This document shows positions 1-10,294 of a DNA stretch of 55,855 bases, one piece after another. The number at the start of each line of letters is the position of its first letter. Position 1 is the first letter of the stretch. The DNA lies in contig JAJFIL010000267.1 of the NCBI GenBank assembly GCA_021774965.1, forward strand, positions 1 to 55,855, in the 5' to 3' direction. The position numbers and the translations under genes are program-made. Source of the DNA: Alphaproteobacteria bacterium (GTDB lineage Bacteria > Pseudomonadota > Alphaproteobacteria > JAJFIK01). The notes under the pieces are model-generated. The model was not told the DNA's origin. It saw nothing but the letters and a program-made list of their open reading frames with translations, and did no database searches.

Positions 1-62
1 CCCGCCTCTTGTTCCCGCAATATCCCGATAATCTGCTCTTCGTTAAACCGTGAACGCTTCAT
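1..62 (-). CDS. IS3-family transposase OrfA, N-terminal fragment
   Basis: The minus strand encodes an ATG at 60-62 followed by residues beginning MKRSRFNEEQIIGIL and continuing to the window edge. This matches the conserved start of IS3-family (IS407-like group) OrfA, the helix-turn-helix protein that forms the N-terminal part of the OrfAB transposase after programmed frameshifting. A purine-rich GGAGACGG precedes the ATG and can serve as ribosome binding site. Only about 20 codons are in the window, so whether the transposase is intact is unknown. It is unrelated in function to the nad genes beside it. Confidence 0.8.
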   Translation of the reverse strand, partial: MKRSRFNEEQIIGILREQEA

Positions 63-119
63 TCGTCCGTCTCCTGTCGTGAGGGGCCGGACTCTACTAC
101 AAAATGGAGGAGAATTAGG

Positions 120-141
120 GTCTCAGGTCAGTCTCAGGTCA
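120..141. repeat. 11-bp tandem duplication at the IS terminus
   Basis: The 11-mer GTCTCAGGTCA occurs twice in direct tandem (120-130 and 131-141) exactly where the insertion sequence should end. It may be a duplicated IS end, or one copy may be the IS end and the other host sequence resembling it. Confidence 0.8.
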
Positions 142-220
142 CCCCCGGGTTTCTAACCCTCCCCTTCGCCCCCCCAAAACATCCCCTCTTGCACTTGTTA
201 TCTTTCTAATATAACATACA

Positions 221-239
221 TATACTCATATTGAGTATA
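221..239. promoter_or_regulatory. Perfect palindrome upstream of nadA, candidate nad operator
   Basis: TATACTCA-TAT-TGAGTATA is an inverted repeat with two perfect 8-bp arms and a 3-bp centre. It lies in an AT-rich stretch (about 195-243) that looks like the nad promoter core, 89 bp before the chosen nadA start. In alphaproteobacteria nadABC is often controlled by NadQ, a regulator related to NrtR, so a NadQ operator is the leading guess. The regulator gene is not in the window and I have not matched this to a known motif matrix. Confidence 0.6.
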
Positions 240-327
240 ACTCTTGTCGCATCCCCACAGCCACATCCTAAAAGTGGCTGAAATCAGCCAAAAATGGTGC
301 CAGATGCGCGATACGGAGGCCGGAGAT

Positions 328-1410
328 ATGTTGAATACCGTCTCACCCCAAGGGGCCCTGCCCGCCCTTATGAGCGCCGACGAGGCCCTTGCCGCTGCGG
401 AAGAACTGCGCCCCATCTATGAGCGCGTTTCCGATGTGATCCCCGAAATTGAGTGGGTCACCATGGCGCCGTATGTCAAAGAGATCCTCCGTATAAAGAA
501 AGAAAAGAACGCCGTCATCCTGGCGCATAATTACATGACGCCGGATATCTTCCACACCGTCGCGGATTTTGCGGGCGACAGCTTGCAGCTGGCCCAAGAG
601 GCCGGACGGTCCGATGCGGACATCATTGTGCAGGCCGGCGTGCACTTCATGGCAGAAACGTCAAAAATTCTCAGCCCCGGCAAAAAGGTTTTGATCCCTG
701 ATTTGCGCGCAGGCTGTTCCCTCGCCGCCTCTGTGACCGGGGATGATGTGCGCCTGCTCAAGGAAAAATATCCCGGCGTGCCTATCGTCACTTATGTAAA
801 CACCACGGCGGATGTGAAAGCCGAGAGCGATGTCTGCTGCACCTCATCAAACGCCGTTGAAATTGTCGAGAAGATCGCCGCCGAACGGGGTGTCGATACA
901 GTGTTGATGATCCCGGACGAGTATTTGGCCAAGAACGTGGCCAAGCAGACCGACATCAAAGTCATCGCCTATCACGGCCGCTGCGAAGTGCATGAACAAT
1001 TCACCGCCGACGACATCCGCGCCTATCGCGAGGCCAACCCTGGCATTGTGGTGCTGGCCCACCCGGAATGTTCCCCCGAAGTGGTGGACGAGGCAGACTT
1101 TGCGGGCTCCACGTCAGGTTTGATTGCCTATGCCAAGGAAAAGCGCCCGGCAAAAGTGGTGATGCTGACCGAGTGTTCCATGTCGGACAATGTGGCGGCG
1201 GAAACCCCTGGCGTTGAGTTCATCCGCCCCTGTAATCTGTGCCCCCACATGAAGCGCATCACGCTGGCTAATATTCTCGATTGCTTGAAGACCGAGAGTT
1301 TTGAAGTCACCGTGGATGCGGACATTGCGGTTGCCGCAAAAGCTTCCGTCGATGCCATGTTGCGGCTCTCGCCTCCCAAGGTAAAACCCATGGCTGCTGC
1401 GGCGGAATAG
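328..1410 (+). CDS. nadA: Quinolinate synthase NadA
   Basis: NadA condenses iminoaspartate with dihydroxyacetone phosphate to give quinolinate, the second step of de novo NAD synthesis from aspartate, in the cytosol. The 360-residue product carries the cysteines expected to hold the 4Fe-4S cluster: RAGCS near 130, [10 protein letters not shown] near 219 and PCNLCPH near 302-305, spaced about 87 residues apart as in characterised NadA proteins. I chose the ATG at 328 because GGAGG sits at 315-319 with an 8-base gap. An upstream TTG at 244 would add 28 unconserved residues and overlap the promoter. It is the first gene of nadA-nadB-nadC, with nadB 12 bp downstream. Confidence 0.96.
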   Translation: MLNTVSPQGALPALMSADEALAAAEELRPIYERVSDVIPEIEWVTMAPYVKEILRIKKEKNAVILAHNYMTPDIFHTVADFAGDSLQLAQEAGRSDADIIVQAGVHFMAETSKILSPGKKVLIPDLRAGCSLAASVTGDDVRLLKEKYPGVPIVTYVNTTADVKAESDVCCTSSNAVEIVEKIAAERGVDTVLMIPDEYLAKNVAKQTDIKVIAYHGRCEVHEQFTADDIRAYREANPGIVVLAHPECSPEVVDEADFAGSTSGLIAYAKEKRPAKVVMLTECSMSDNVAAETPGVEFIRPCNLCPHMKRITLANILDCLKTESFEVTVDADIAVAAKASVDAMLRLSPPKVKPMAAAAE

Positions 1411-1422
1411 GCGGGCAATCCC

Positions 1423-3045
1423 GTGGTGCATTCATTTCCAAACGGGCTGATCTCGGCGAACAATGTCCTTGATGCGGGCGATGTGCTGGTCATTGGCGCA
1501 GGGCTCGCGGGGCTTTTTACCGCGCTGAAGCTTGCCCCCGCTCATGTCACCGTCCTGGCCAATGCGCCCATCGGTGTGGGCGCGGCAAGTGCCTGGGCCC
1601 AAGGGGGCATTGCGGCTGCCATCGGCCCGGGGGATACGCCGGATGAACATGCAGCCGACACTATCGCTGCAGGCGCAGGACTGGTTGAGCCTAAAATCGC
1701 GCATCTTATCGCCGATGAGGCCTCGGACCGCATCCTTGATCTGATCGAGCTTGCCGTACCCTTTGACCGGGACGTTGCGGGCAAACTGCAATTTGGCCGC
1801 GAGGGCGCGCACGGGCGAAACCGTATTGTCCGCGTTCAGGGAGACCGTGCGGGCGCTGCGATCATGGAAGCCTTGCGTGCCGCTGTGCTCGCCGCACCGT
1901 CTATTCATGTGATGTCCGGGGTGACCGCTCATACGCTTGCCATCTCTGAAGGCCGCGTGGTCGGTGTGTTTGCGCCGAACTGGGCAGAACCCGGCAAGCC
2001 GCCGCTTTTAATCCGGGCCCGGAATGTCGTGCTGGCCACCGGCGGGACCGGCGCGCTTTACAATGTTACCACCAACCCGCCCGAAGCCCTTGGCGAGGGG
2101 GTCGCCATGGCGGCACGCGCAGGTGCTGTAATTGCTGATGCTGAGTTTCTGCAGTTCCACCCCACCGCCATCGATATAGGCCGCGATCCGGCCCCATTGG
2201 CGTCCGAAGCCTTGCGCGGTGAAGGCGCATTTCTGGTGGATGAAGCGGGCAGCCGCTTTATGGAGGACATTCACCCTATGGGGGATCTCGCGCCACGAGA
2301 CATTGTCGCCCGGGCAATTCACACCATGCGCACCTCAGGGCACAAAACCTATCTCGATGCGCGGACCTCCATCGGTGCAAAATTCCCCGACGCCTTCCCC
2401 ACTGTTTATGCAGCCTGTCAATCGGCAGGCATTGATCCGGTCACAGATTTAATTCCAGTGGCCCCCGCTGCGCACTATCATATGGGCGGGATTGCCACGA
2501 ACGAGAACGGGCGCACATCTCTTTCCGGGCTTTGGGCGTGCGGTGAGGTTACCTCTTCTGGTGCCCACGGGGCCAATCGTCTGGCCAGCAACTCCCTGCT
2601 GGAGGCTGTGGTCTTTGCCGCGCGCGTTGCCCAAGACATCAATGGAAGCACCGCCACGCGCACCACCCCCTTGCCCATCGCCAGCCAAGCTATCGGCCCG
2701 GCAGATCAGATCCTGAATTCCAAGATTGCCCAACGCCTGCGCTGGATCATGGCCACACATGTGGGTGTTGTGCGGTCAGCGGCCTCGCTGAACTCCGCAT
2801 TGAGTGAGATTGCCGTGCTCAAAGCCGAAGCGGCGCAGTCGCCCGGCGCAGAAGCAACCTTCGTGAATCTCTTCACCATGGCGCAATTGATTACGCAAAG
2901 CGCGCTGGCGCGAGAGGAAAGCCGCGGCGGACATTATCGCGAAGATTTCCCGGAGCCGCGCGAGGCCTTCGCCAAGCGGACATTTGTCACATTGGCTGGC
3001 GACAGCATTATCCCCGCCGCAAAACTCGAGACCACCCATGCCTGA
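1423..3045 (+). CDS. nadB: L-aspartate oxidase NadB
   Basis: NadB oxidises L-aspartate to iminoaspartate with FAD and oxygen or fumarate as acceptor, supplying NadA. The 540-residue length is normal for the family. An FAD-binding Rossmann motif, VIGAGLAGL, lies near residue 25. Further succinate dehydrogenase/fumarate reductase flavoprotein signatures follow: the ATGGTGALY segment, QFHPTA, an active-site region HYHMGGI, and the [17 protein letters not shown] motif that closes the FAD domain. The start is GTG, only 12 bp after nadA, with a weak upstream purine stretch, so translational coupling to nadA is likely. The end overlaps the nadC start by 8 bp. Confidence 0.95.
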   Translation: MVHSFPNGLISANNVLDAGDVLVIGAGLAGLFTALKLAPAHVTVLANAPIGVGAASAWAQGGIAAAIGPGDTPDEHAADTIAAGAGLVEPKIAHLIADEASDRILDLIELAVPFDRDVAGKLQFGREGAHGRNRIVRVQGDRAGAAIMEALRAAVLAAPSIHVMSGVTAHTLAISEGRVVGVFAPNWAEPGKPPLLIRARNVVLATGGTGALYNVTTNPPEALGEGVAMAARAGAVIADAEFLQFHPTAIDIGRDPAPLASEALRGEGAFLVDEAGSRFMEDIHPMGDLAPRDIVARAIHTMRTSGHKTYLDARTSIGAKFPDAFPTVYAACQSAGIDPVTDLIPVAPAAHYHMGGIATNENGRTSLSGLWACGEVTSSGAHGANRLASNSLLEAVVFAARVAQDINGSTATRTTPLPIASQAIGPADQILNSKIAQRLRWIMATHVGVVRSAASLNSALSEIAVLKAEAAQSPGAEATFVNLFTMAQLITQSALAREESRGGHYREDFPEPREAFAKRTFVTLAGDSIIPAAKLETTHA

Positions 3046-3898
3046 CCTAGAACCTCTCTCACCATTGTTGATCGAACCTATGGTCCGCGCCGCCTTGGCG
3101 GAAGATCTAGGCCGGGCGGGCGATATTACTTCACAAGCAACAATCCCTGTCGGCACCACGGCACGCGCTGAAATCGCTGCGCGTCAACCCGGGCGCATTG
3201 CCGGGCTTGATCTCGCGCGCATGGCGCTGCGCCTGGTGGATCCTTCCTTGAAGATTGCCATCCGCTTGCCCGATGGCTCAGACGCGGCAGTGGGAGACGG
3301 CATCGCGTTGATTGAAGGTGATGCCCGCTCTATCTTATCTGCAGAGCGGGTCGCCCTGAATTACATGGGACATTTGTCGGGCATTGCCACGGCGACCGCT
3401 GCCTTTTCCAAACGCATTGAAGGCACACGCGCGCGTATCACCTGCACCCGCAAAACCACGCCGGGGCTTCGCGCGCTGGAGAAATATGCTGTGCGCGCAG
3501 GGGGCGGATCAAACCACCGTTTTGGCCTGGATGACGCCATCCTGATCAAGGACAATCACATTGCCATTGCGGGGGGCATTACCGCTGCCCTCCAAGGGGC
3601 ATTTGCCAATGTCGGCCATATGGTTCGTGTAGAGATCGAAGTGGATACGCTGGATCAGCTTCGCGAGGCATTGGACGGTGGTGCCCATGTGGTCTTGCTC
3701 GATAATATGGGCCCGGATGTCTTGCGCGAGGCAGTGGAGATCAACAAAGGCCGTGCCGTTCTGGAGGCCTCAGGCGGGATCAACTTTGAAACCGTGCACA
3801 GCGTGGCGGAAACCGGCGTGGATATGATTTCCGTGGGTTGGCTCACCCATTCCGCGCCCAGCTTAGATCTAGGTTTGGATATTGTGTTTGAGAGCTAG
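3038..3898 (+). CDS. nadC: Nicotinate-nucleotide pyrophosphorylase (quinolinate phosphoribosyltransferase) NadC
   Basis: NadC converts quinolinate and PRPP to nicotinate mononucleotide with release of CO2, the last step unique to de novo NAD synthesis. The 286-residue protein has the family signatures: [11 protein letters not shown] near the N terminus, the TRKTTPGLR substrate-binding stretch, [21 protein letters not shown], and the C-terminal LEASGGI barrel loop. The ATG at 3038 overlaps the nadB stop, giving coupled translation. A longer reading from 2984 would run inside nadB and is not supported. The stop codon overlaps the convergent ppdK stop in a CTAG. Confidence 0.96.
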   Translation: MPDLEPLSPLLIEPMVRAALAEDLGRAGDITSQATIPVGTTARAEIAARQPGRIAGLDLARMALRLVDPSLKIAIRLPDGSDAAVGDGIALIEGDARSILSAERVALNYMGHLSGIATATAAFSKRIEGTRARITCTRKTTPGLRALEKYAVRAGGGSNHRFGLDDAILIKDNHIAIAGGITAALQGAFANVGHMVRVEIEVDTLDQLREALDGGAHVVLLDNMGPDVLREAVEINKGRAVLEASGGINFETVHSVAETGVDMISVGWLTHSAPSLDLGLDIVFES

Positions 3899-6564
3899 TC
3901 AGCTCCACGCTTCAACACCGCCTGCGCTGCAGCCAGCCGCGCGATAGGCACCCGGAAGGGTGAGCAGGACACATAGTCCAACCCGACCTCTTCGCAAAAA
4001 TCGATGGATGCCGGATCGCCGCCATGTTCCCCGCAAATCCCCAGCTTCAAATTAGCCCGCACCGCGCGACCGCGTTCTGCGCCCATACGCACAAGCTGGC
4101 CCACGCCTTCGCGGTCAATGGTGACAAAAGGATCGCTGTCCAGGATGCCGCGTTCTTGATAGATCCATAAGAACCGCGCCGCGTCATCCCGGCTGATACC
4201 AAAGGTGGTCTGGGTCAAATCATTGGTGCCAAAGGAAAAGAACTCCGCTGACTGAGCAATTTCGCCAGCCTGAAGCGCCGCCCGAGGCAACTCGATCATG
4301 GTCCCGATGGAATAGTCCATCTCGACCTCGGTCTCATTCATTACTGCCACGGCAACGCCATCAATCCGTTCTTTGAGAAAATCGATCTCGGCCTTCGTGG
4401 CCGCAAGCGGGATCATGATCTCCGGCACCACGTGTTCACCGGTTTCCTTTGCCACGTTTGCAGCAGCCTCGAAGATAGCGCGGGCCTGCATCTCATAGAT
4501 CTCAGGATAGGTAATGCCCAGGCGGCAGCCCCGATGGCCCAGCATGGGGTTGCTTTCTTCCAGCTCCGCAATGCGCCGTTTGAGCGTCTCCACGGTCACG
4601 TTGGCGGCCTTGGCCACTTCCTCGATTTCTGCATCCTCGTGAGGCAAAAATTCGTGCAAGGGCGGGTCCAGCAGGCGAATGGTGACCGGCAGGCCTTTCA
4701 TGATATGGAACAACTCTACAAAATCCTTGCGCTGTTCCGGCAGCAGTTTGCCAAGCGCCTTGCGACGACCATTCTCATCCTTGGCCACGATCATCTCGCG
4801 CACGGCCAGAATGCGTTTGGCATCAAAGAACATGTGCTCCGTCCGGCATAGACCGATGCCTTCGGCACCAAAATTCCGCGCAACTTTTGCATCCTCTGGT
4901 ATTTCAGCGTTAGCGCGCACGCCCATGCGGCGCTTTTTATCCGCCCACGCCATAAGAGTGCCAAAATCGCCCGTCAGCTCCGGCTGAATTGTGTCCACCG
5001 AACCCTGCATGATCTCCCCGGAGGAGCCGTCAATGGTGATGATCTCGCCTGCCTTGATGGTAACGCCTGCGGTGGTAAACTCAGCCTTCTCATAGCTGAT
5101 GCGGACAGAACCCGCCCCGGCAACGCACGCACGCCCCATGCCGCGTGCCACAACAGCCGCGTGAGAGGTCATGCCTCCCCGCGCGGTGAGGATGCCTTCG
5201 GCAGCATGCATGCCGTGAATGTCTTCAGGGCTTGTTTCCGTCCGCACAAGGATGACACTGTGGCCCATCTTGGCGCGGTTCTCAGCTTCATCCGCGTTAA
5301 AGACCACTTCGCCACTGGCGGCCCCCGGAGAGGCCGGAAGCCCGCGCGCAATAACTTTACGAGGCGCATCAGGGTCCAACGTGGGGTGAAGCAATTGATC
5401 CAGGCCTTGGGGCTCGACGCGCATCAAGGCTTCGTCTTCGTTGATTAGGCCTTCATCCACCATATCCACGGCGATCTTAAGCGCTGATTTTGCCGTGCGC
5501 TTGCCCGTGCGGGTTTGCAACATCCACAGAGTGCCGTTTTCCACGGTAAACTCGATATCCTGCATCTCGCGATAATGAGCCTCGAGCCTTTCAAACACCG
5601 CAGCCAATTCGGTAAAGGCCTTCGGCATCGCCTCTTCCATGGAGATGTCATCCGCGCCTGCCATCTCGCGAGCTTGCTTGGTTAGGTACTGCGGCGTGCG
5701 AATGCCCGCCACAACGTCCTCGCCTTGAGCATTGATCAGGAACTCGCCGTAATAGGATTTGTCCCCGGTAGAAGGATCGCGCGTGAACGCAACGCCAGTG
5801 GCCGAGCCCTCTCCCATATTGCCAAAGACCATGGATTGTATATTGACCGCAGTGCCCCACTGGCCCGGAATATCATGCAGACGACGATAGGTGATGGCGC
5901 GCTTGGTCATCCATGATCCGAACACGGCGCTGATGGCGCCCCACAATTGATCGATAGGATTTTGCGGAAAATCTTTACCGGTTTCGCGTTTCGTGAGCTC
6001 CAGATAATCCTTGACCAACGCCTTCCAATCATCGGCGTCGAGTTCCGTGTCCAGAGTAACGCCTTTTTCCAGTTTGGCGTCTTCGAGGATTTCCTCAAAA
6101 GAATGATGATCCACCCCCATCACCACATCGGAATACATCTGAATGAACCGGCGATAGCTGTCATAAGCAAAGCGTGCATCTTCGGAAAGTTTGGCCAACC
6201 CTGCGACGGTTTCATCGTTCAGACCAAGGTTCAGCACCGTATCCATCATGCCCGGCATGGACGCCCGGGCGCCGGATCGCACAGAAACCAAAAGCGGGTT
6301 ATGCTTGTCGCCAAAGCGCTTTTCGGTCAGCGCTTCGATTTGTGCCAGGGCGGATTTGACCTGAAGCTCCAGCTCCTCTGGGTAACGATGATCATTGTCG
6401 TAGTATGCCGTGCACACATCGGTGGTGAGGGTAAAGCCTGGAGGCACCGGCAGACCGAGATTGCTCATCTCCGCCAGGTTCGCGCCCTTGCCGCCCAGAA
6501 GGTTGCGCAGACTTGCATCGCCTTCCGATTTTCCAGCTCCGAATGTGTAGACCCATTTGGTCAT
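3895..6564 (-). CDS. ppdK: Pyruvate, phosphate dikinase
   Basis: The enzyme interconverts pyruvate, ATP and phosphate with phosphoenolpyruvate, AMP and pyrophosphate, and can work in either glycolytic or gluconeogenic direction. The 889-residue protein shows all three domains. An N-terminal ATP-grasp domain begins with [12 protein letters not shown]. The swivelling phosphohistidine domain carries [15 protein letters not shown] with the catalytic histidine. The C-terminal PEP-binding barrel ends in [11 protein letters not shown] with the catalytic cysteine. AAGGAAAG precedes the ATG. It is the last gene of a minus-strand run after glyS and a small membrane protein, 27 bp from the latter; glyQ-glyS-ppdK linkage is usual in Rhizobiales. 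It converges tail to tail with nadC without a spacer. Confidence 0.97.
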   Translation of the reverse strand: MTKWVYTFGAGKSEGDASLRNLLGGKGANLAEMSNLGLPVPPGFTLTTDVCTAYYDNDHRYPEELELQVKSALAQIEALTEKRFGDKHNPLLVSVRSGARASMPGMMDTVLNLGLNDETVAGLAKLSEDARFAYDSYRRFIQMYSDVVMGVDHHSFEEILEDAKLEKGVTLDTELDADDWKALVKDYLELTKRETGKDFPQNPIDQLWGAISAVFGSWMTKRAITYRRLHDIPGQWGTAVNIQSMVFGNMGEGSATGVAFTRDPSTGDKSYYGEFLINAQGEDVVAGIRTPQYLTKQAREMAGADDISMEEAMPKAFTELAAVFERLEAHYREMQDIEFTVENGTLWMLQTRTGKRTAKSALKIAVDMVDEGLINEDEALMRVEPQGLDQLLHPTLDPDAPRKVIARGLPASPGAASGEVVFNADEAENRAKMGHSVILVRTETSPEDIHGMHAAEGILTARGGMTSHAAVVARGMGRACVAGAGSVRISYEKAEFTTAGVTIKAGEIITIDGSSGEIMQGSVDTIQPELTGDFGTLMAWADKKRRMGVRANAEIPEDAKVARNFGAEGIGLCRTEHMFFDAKRILAVREMIVAKDENGRRKALGKLLPEQRKDFVELFHIMKGLPVTIRLLDPPLHEFLPHEDAEIEEVAKAANVTVETLKRRIAELEESNPMLGHRGCRLGITYPEIYEMQARAIFEAAANVAKETGEHVVPEIMIPLAATKAEIDFLKERIDGVAVAVMNETEVEMDYSIGTMIELPRAALQAGEIAQSAEFFSFGTNDLTQTTFGISRDDAARFLWIYQERGILDSDPFVTIDREGVGQLVRMGAERGRAVRANLKLGICGEHGGDPASIDFCEEVGLDYVSCSPFRVPIARLAAAQAVLKRGAD

Positions 6565-6591
6565 GCGTACTCTTTCCTTAAGTTCTCCAGC

Positions 6592-6972
6592 CTAGGTAGG
6601 CTTCCGCCTCGCCCAAGCCAAACCGATGGGCACGATCAGGATGATAAAATAGGTAACACCAATGTCAGAGATATACTCCGGCACGGTCATCTGCATGGGT
6701 CCGCCGAAGAACATGGGCGTATCCAGCGCCAGGCTCATCACCATCCACAGGGTGCCCAGCTTGATCCCCGTCGCCACCGTGGCATCCCTGTATTTACGAA
6801 AGTAGAGCACGGTAAACACGATCACCGACAGGCACAAAGCAACAGGCATGATCGATTCAAAGAGAGGTCGGTTGGTCTCGTGGATGGAAAAGATGGCAAA
6901 GGCTGTAATAAAGGGGATAAGCCAAATCAAAAAGCCATAACCCAGTGTACGAAGTAATTTTGCTCGATTCAT
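6592..6972 (-). CDS. Small integral membrane protein of unknown function
   Basis: I do not recognise a named family. The 126-residue product is mostly hydrophobic with about four predicted membrane segments (roughly 10-30, 40-57, 68-86 and 102-120), a basic N terminus (MNRAKLLR) and a basic C-terminal end (ARRKPT), consistent with both ends in the cytoplasm. It has an ATG start and a plausible GGAGAGGAAG upstream. It is sandwiched between glyS (34 bp upstream) and ppdK (27 bp downstream), so it is almost certainly co-transcribed with them. An antisense ORF covers part of this region but the codon pattern and operon spacing favour this strand. Confidence 0.8.
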   Translation of the reverse strand: MNRAKLLRTLGYGFLIWLIPFITAFAIFSIHETNRPLFESIMPVALCLSVIVFTVLYFRKYRDATVATGIKLGTLWMVMSLALDTPMFFGGPMQMTVPEYISDIGVTYFIILIVPIGLAWARRKPT

Positions 6973-7006
6973 CTTCCTCTCCTACAACTCGGTGCAAACA
7001 AGAATG

Positions 7007-9259
7007 CTAGCCCTCGATCTTCGAGAAATCTGCAACCCCTTCCAACGAGGTGCGGATTTGGCTCAGCAATTTCAATCGGTTCGCCCGCACATCCGGGTTC
7101 TCATCGTTGACTTTCACATGGTCAAAGAACGCGTCCACCGGCCCGCGCAATTGGGCGACAGCCGCCATGGCGCCGGTGAAATCTTCCCGCTCCAGATGCC
7201 CACGCACAATGGTATCTGCTTGGGCGATGGCATTGAAGAGTGCTTTCTCGGCGTCTTCGCTCAGCAGCGTTTCATCCGCCGTGCCTGCATGGCTCGCCTT
7301 GTCTTTCTTCTCTTCAATACGAAGAATGTTTACAGCCCGCTTGTACCCAGCAAGAAGGTTTTGGCCATCTTCAGTGTCGAGGAACTCGCCCAAGGCTTCT
7401 ACACGGGCAACGATGAGGACGAGGTCGTCCGGCGGATTGCCATTTTCGTCGCGCAGGGCAAATACCGCATCGATGAGATCGTGACGTGCGCCCTTGTCGC
7501 GGAGGTATACTTTCAAGCGGTCGGCGAAGAAGGAGAGGAGGTCGAGCCCCGTGGACTCGATAATTGGTTGAAAATTGCGGTGCCCAAGACTGCGTGGCGC
7601 TGACTCATCTTTCAGATTAACTGGGATGGCCGATCCAGTCGACTTGGCCGCGATCCAATCGACTTCATTTGGGAACGCACTAACATCCTTGAACTCTTCT
7701 GCCGCCTTGGCAACTTTCGTATTATGCCGATCCAGAATTTGATCGACACACCGGGAGATCGTCCTTTGCATCCATTTGGAGAGGTCAAACTTATGCTCGT
7801 TCTCCAGCAGCAGACGGATCGTTGCCAACGCCGAGCGTCTCAATGCGTAGGGGTCTTTCGAACCGGTAGGCAACTCTTCGATGGTCCAAAAGGCACACAG
7901 AGTATCCATCTTGTCCGCCAAAGCCACGGCAACGGATACTGGCGCGCTCGGGCAATCATCGCTTGGCCCCTGCGGGGCATAGTGACCCTGGATTGCATTC
8001 GCGATTTCGCCATCAATGCCTTCTTCAAGAGCATAGTACCGGCCCATGATCCCTTGAAGCTCCGGAGCTTCATAGACCATGTCGGAAACGAGATCCGCCT
8101 TCGCCAAAAGCGCCGCCTTGTCAGCTTTATCCGGATCAGCGCCCACAAGAGGCGCAATCTCGCGTGCTAATGCCCGCACCCGCTGCACCTTGTCGTAAAC
8201 CGTGCCGAGCTTGTCGTAGAATACAATGTCTTTCAGCTTCTCAACGCGGTCTTCGAGCTTCACCTTCCGGTCTTGATCCCAGAAGAATTTTGCATCTGCC
8301 AGACGCGCGTTCAGCACGCGCTCGTTGCCCGCAACAATCGCCTTGCCGCCGTCTTCCGCCGCAAGATTTGCCACGAAGACAAACTTGTTGGCGAGCTTGC
8401 CTGACTTGGGATCGTTCACGGCGAAATACTTCTGGTGACTGCGCATAGCAGAGATGAGCACTTCCGGCGGCACGTCGAGGAACGCCTCATCGAACTCACC
8501 CATGAGCACGACGGGCAGCTCGATCAACCCCGTGACCTCTTCCAGAAGACCTGCGTCCTCTGCCACTTCCAGATTTTGTGCGGCGCTAAGTTTTTGTGCG
8601 TCCGTCCAGATGGTGTTCTTACGCACCTCCCGGTCCAGCACCACGCGCGATTTGGTCAGCGCTGCCTCGTAAGCCTCAAAATTCGTAACTTCAATCGCCT
8701 CAGGCGCATGGAAGCGATGGCCGTAAGTGATATTGCTGGAGGTGATGTGATCCACCTCAAACGGCACGACCTCGCCATCCAGCACACAACAGATCGAATG
8801 CAGCGGGCGCACCCAGCGCAAAGAGCCCGAGCCCCACCTCATGGACTTGGGCCAATGAAAGCCGCGTACGACTTCAGGCACCAACGCGGCGATCACATCC
8901 GCGGTCTTGCCGCCTTTTTTCTCAATGACCGCAACGTAGAATTCGCCTTTTTTGTCGGACCGGGTCTCGCATTGATCCAGGCTATCGATGCCCGCCCCGC
9001 GCAGAAAACCTTGAACCGCTTTTTCCGGCGCGCCCACGCGCGGGCCTTTGCGTTCTTCGGAAACATCTGGCTGTTCCAGCGGCAAGCCTTCGAGCACAAG
9101 CGTCAGGCGACGCGGCGTCGAATAATGCCTTACACTCTTTGGCTTTAATCCGTGTTCGGATAGTTTCTTGACAATGGTCTCTTCAAGCTGACGCGCGGCG
9201 GCAACTTGCATGCGCGCCGGGATTTCTTCGGAGAAGAGTTCAAGCAGGAGCTCAGCCAT
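7007..9259 (-). CDS. glyS: Glycyl-tRNA synthetase beta subunit
   Basis: This is the large subunit of the alpha2-beta2 bacterial glycyl-tRNA synthetase; it contributes tRNA binding and is needed for charging of tRNA-Gly. At 750 residues it is slightly longer than the usual 690-700. It begins with the typical LLLELFSEEIPARM and carries a central HD-like segment (KADLVSDMVYEAPELQGIMG) and a C-terminal anticodon-binding region with the FFDHVKVNDENPDVRANRL type end (given in parts). Its ATG overlaps the glyQ stop in a TAATG, so the two subunits are translationally coupled in equal amounts. The next gene downstream is the small membrane protein, then ppdK. Confidence 0.97.
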   Translation of the reverse strand: MAELLLELFSEEIPARMQVAAARQLEETIVKKLSEHGLKPKSVRHYSTPRRLTLVLEGLPLEQPDVSEERKGPRVGAPEKAVQGFLRGAGIDSLDQCETRSDKKGEFYVAVIEKKGGKTADVIAALVPEVVRGFHWPKSMRWGSGSLRWVRPLHSICCVLDGEVVPFEVDHITSSNITYGHRFHAPEAIEVTNFEAYEAALTKSRVVLDREVRKNTIWTDAQKLSAAQNLEVAEDAGLLEEVTGLIELPVVLMGEFDEAFLDVPPEVLISAMRSHQKYFAVNDPKSGKLANKFVFVANLAAEDGGKAIVAGNERVLNARLADAKFFWDQDRKVKLEDRVEKLKDIVFYDKLGTVYDKVQRVRALAREIAPLVGADPDKADKAALLAKADLVSDMVYEAPELQGIMGRYYALEEGIDGEIANAIQGHYAPQGPSDDCPSAPVSVAVALADKMDTLCAFWTIEELPTGSKDPYALRRSALATIRLLLENEHKFDLSKWMQRTISRCVDQILDRHNTKVAKAAEEFKDVSAFPNEVDWIAAKSTGSAIPVNLKDESAPRSLGHRNFQPIIESTGLDLLSFFADRLKVYLRDKGARHDLIDAVFALRDENGNPPDDLVLIVARVEALGEFLDTEDGQNLLAGYKRAVNILRIEEKKDKASHAGTADETLLSEDAEKALFNAIAQADTIVRGHLEREDFTGAMAAVAQLRGPVDAFFDHVKVNDENPDVRANRLKLLSQIRTSLEGVADFSKIEG

Positions 9260-10149
9260 TATGCGCCCTCCGCCTTGTCAGTGCGACCTTGTGGACTATC
9301 CAGCCACGCAGCGCAGCAGCCCTTGGTGAGCTCTCTTACGCGGCCGATATAGGCTTGGCGTTCGGTAACCGAAATCACGCCCCGCGCGTCCAGAAGATTG
9401 AACACATGGCTAGCCTTGATCGCCTGGTCATAGGCGGGAAGCGCGAGTTTGGCCTCCAGCAATTTCATGCATTCAGCTTCATGGTCTTTGAAATGGCCGA
9501 ACAGAATATCCGTGTCCGCATGCTCAAAGTTATAGGCGGAAAATTCCACTTCGGATTGGTGGAACACATCGCCGTAGGTTACGCCCTTGCCGTTAAAATC
9601 AAGATCGTAACCGTTGTCCACGCCCTGCACATACATGGCCAGACGCTCCAGCCCGTAGGTAAGCTCGCCAGCCACCACTTCGCATTCAAAACCGCCCACT
9701 TGCTGGAAGTAGGTGAACTGCGAGACTTCCATGCCGTCGCACCAGACCTCCCAACCCAGACCCCAGGCGCCAAGTGTCGGGCTTTCCCAGTCATCCTCAA
9801 CAAAGCGGATGTCATGGTTGCGCCAATCGATGCCAAGCTCGGTCAGGCTGTCAAGATAGAGCTGCTGAATGTTCTCAGGGCTTGGTTTCAGGATCGCCTG
9901 GAATTGGTAGTAGTGCTGAAACCGGTTGGGGTTTTCCCCATAGCGCCCATCGGTGGGGCGGCGCGAGGGTTGCACGTAAGCTGCGTTCCACGGCTTGGGG
10001 CCCAGTGCCCGCAAAGTGGTCGCCGGATGGAAGGTCCCCGCCCCCATCTCCATGTCATAGGGCTGCAGGATCACGCAGCCCTGGCGCGCCCAATATTTTT
10101 GTAGTGTCAGGATCAGTCCCTGAAAGGACGTATCAGGCGCATCGGTCAT
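9259..10149 (-). CDS. glyQ: Glycyl-tRNA synthetase alpha subunit
   Basis: This is the catalytic class II subunit of the alpha2-beta2 glycyl-tRNA synthetase, making glycyl-adenylate and charging tRNA-Gly. The 296-residue length is normal. Family landmarks are visible: [17 protein letters not shown] at the start, [23 protein letters not shown] in two parts, RFQHYYQFQ, and [19 protein letters not shown]. The stop codon overlaps the glyS ATG. The upstream 145 bp to the S49 peptidase gene holds a possible promoter and three copies of ATCAAGG, so glyQS-ppdK may have its own promoter as well as reading from upstream genes. Confidence 0.97.
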   Translation of the reverse strand: MTDAPDTSFQGLILTLQKYWARQGCVILQPYDMEMGAGTFHPATTLRALGPKPWNAAYVQPSRRPTDGRYGENPNRFQHYYQFQAILKPSPENIQQLYLDSLTELGIDWRNHDIRFVEDDWESPTLGAWGLGWEVWCDGMEVSQFTYFQQVGGFECEVVAGELTYGLERLAMYVQGVDNGYDLDFNGKGVTYGDVFHQSEVEFSAYNFEHADTDILFGHFKDHEAECMKLLEAKLALPAYDQAIKASHVFNLLDARGVISVTERQAYIGRVRELTKGCCAAWLDSPQGRTDKAEGA

Positions 10150-10207
10150 GGCGCGGCGATTCTTCTTGTTCTAGTGATGGCGCGCAGCTGGCGCATGAAT
10201 TCGGCGA

Positions 10208-10236
10208 ACGGTAGCCTCGTGCCCCCATTGAATCAA
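10208..10236 (-). promoter_or_regulatory. Possible glyQ promoter
   Basis: On the minus strand TTGATT (10231-10236) and TACCGT (10208-10213) are separated by 17 bp, ending 59 bp before the glyQ ATG. The -35 match is fair and the -10 match weak. The motif ATCAAGG recurs at about 10231, 10246 and 10267 in the same gap. Confidence 0.3.
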
Positions 10237-10294
10237 GGTTTGTGAATCAAGGCTGGCCGGGTCGAAATCAAGGCTGGAAGCGAGATTGCGTGGG

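Larger units (their letters stand above)
1..141 (-). mobile_element. IS3-family insertion sequence, one end (truncated by window edge)
   Basis: This is the terminal part of an insertion sequence whose body lies outside the window. On the minus strand the start of an IS3-type OrfA can be read, preceded by a short untranslated end. The outer boundary should be a TG...CA-type terminus, and the sequence TGACCTGAGA (minus strand) occurs twice, ending at 130 and at 141, so the exact edge cannot be fixed from one end. The other terminus and the target duplication are not visible. The element sits about 190 bp upstream of nadA. Confidence 0.8.

Noticed and set aside
5947-6957. Long open frame (336 codons) on the plus strand opposite ppdK and the small membrane gene
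   Set aside because: It is antisense to the well-supported ppdK N-terminal region, its residues show no recognisable domain, and it has no good ribosome binding site. It is a shadow of high-GC coding DNA.
10228-10277. Three copies of ATCAAGG between glyQ and the S49 gene as a possible tandem repeat array
   Set aside because: The copies are 15-21 bp apart with unrelated spacers and the motif is only 7 bp. It is too short to call an array or operator.
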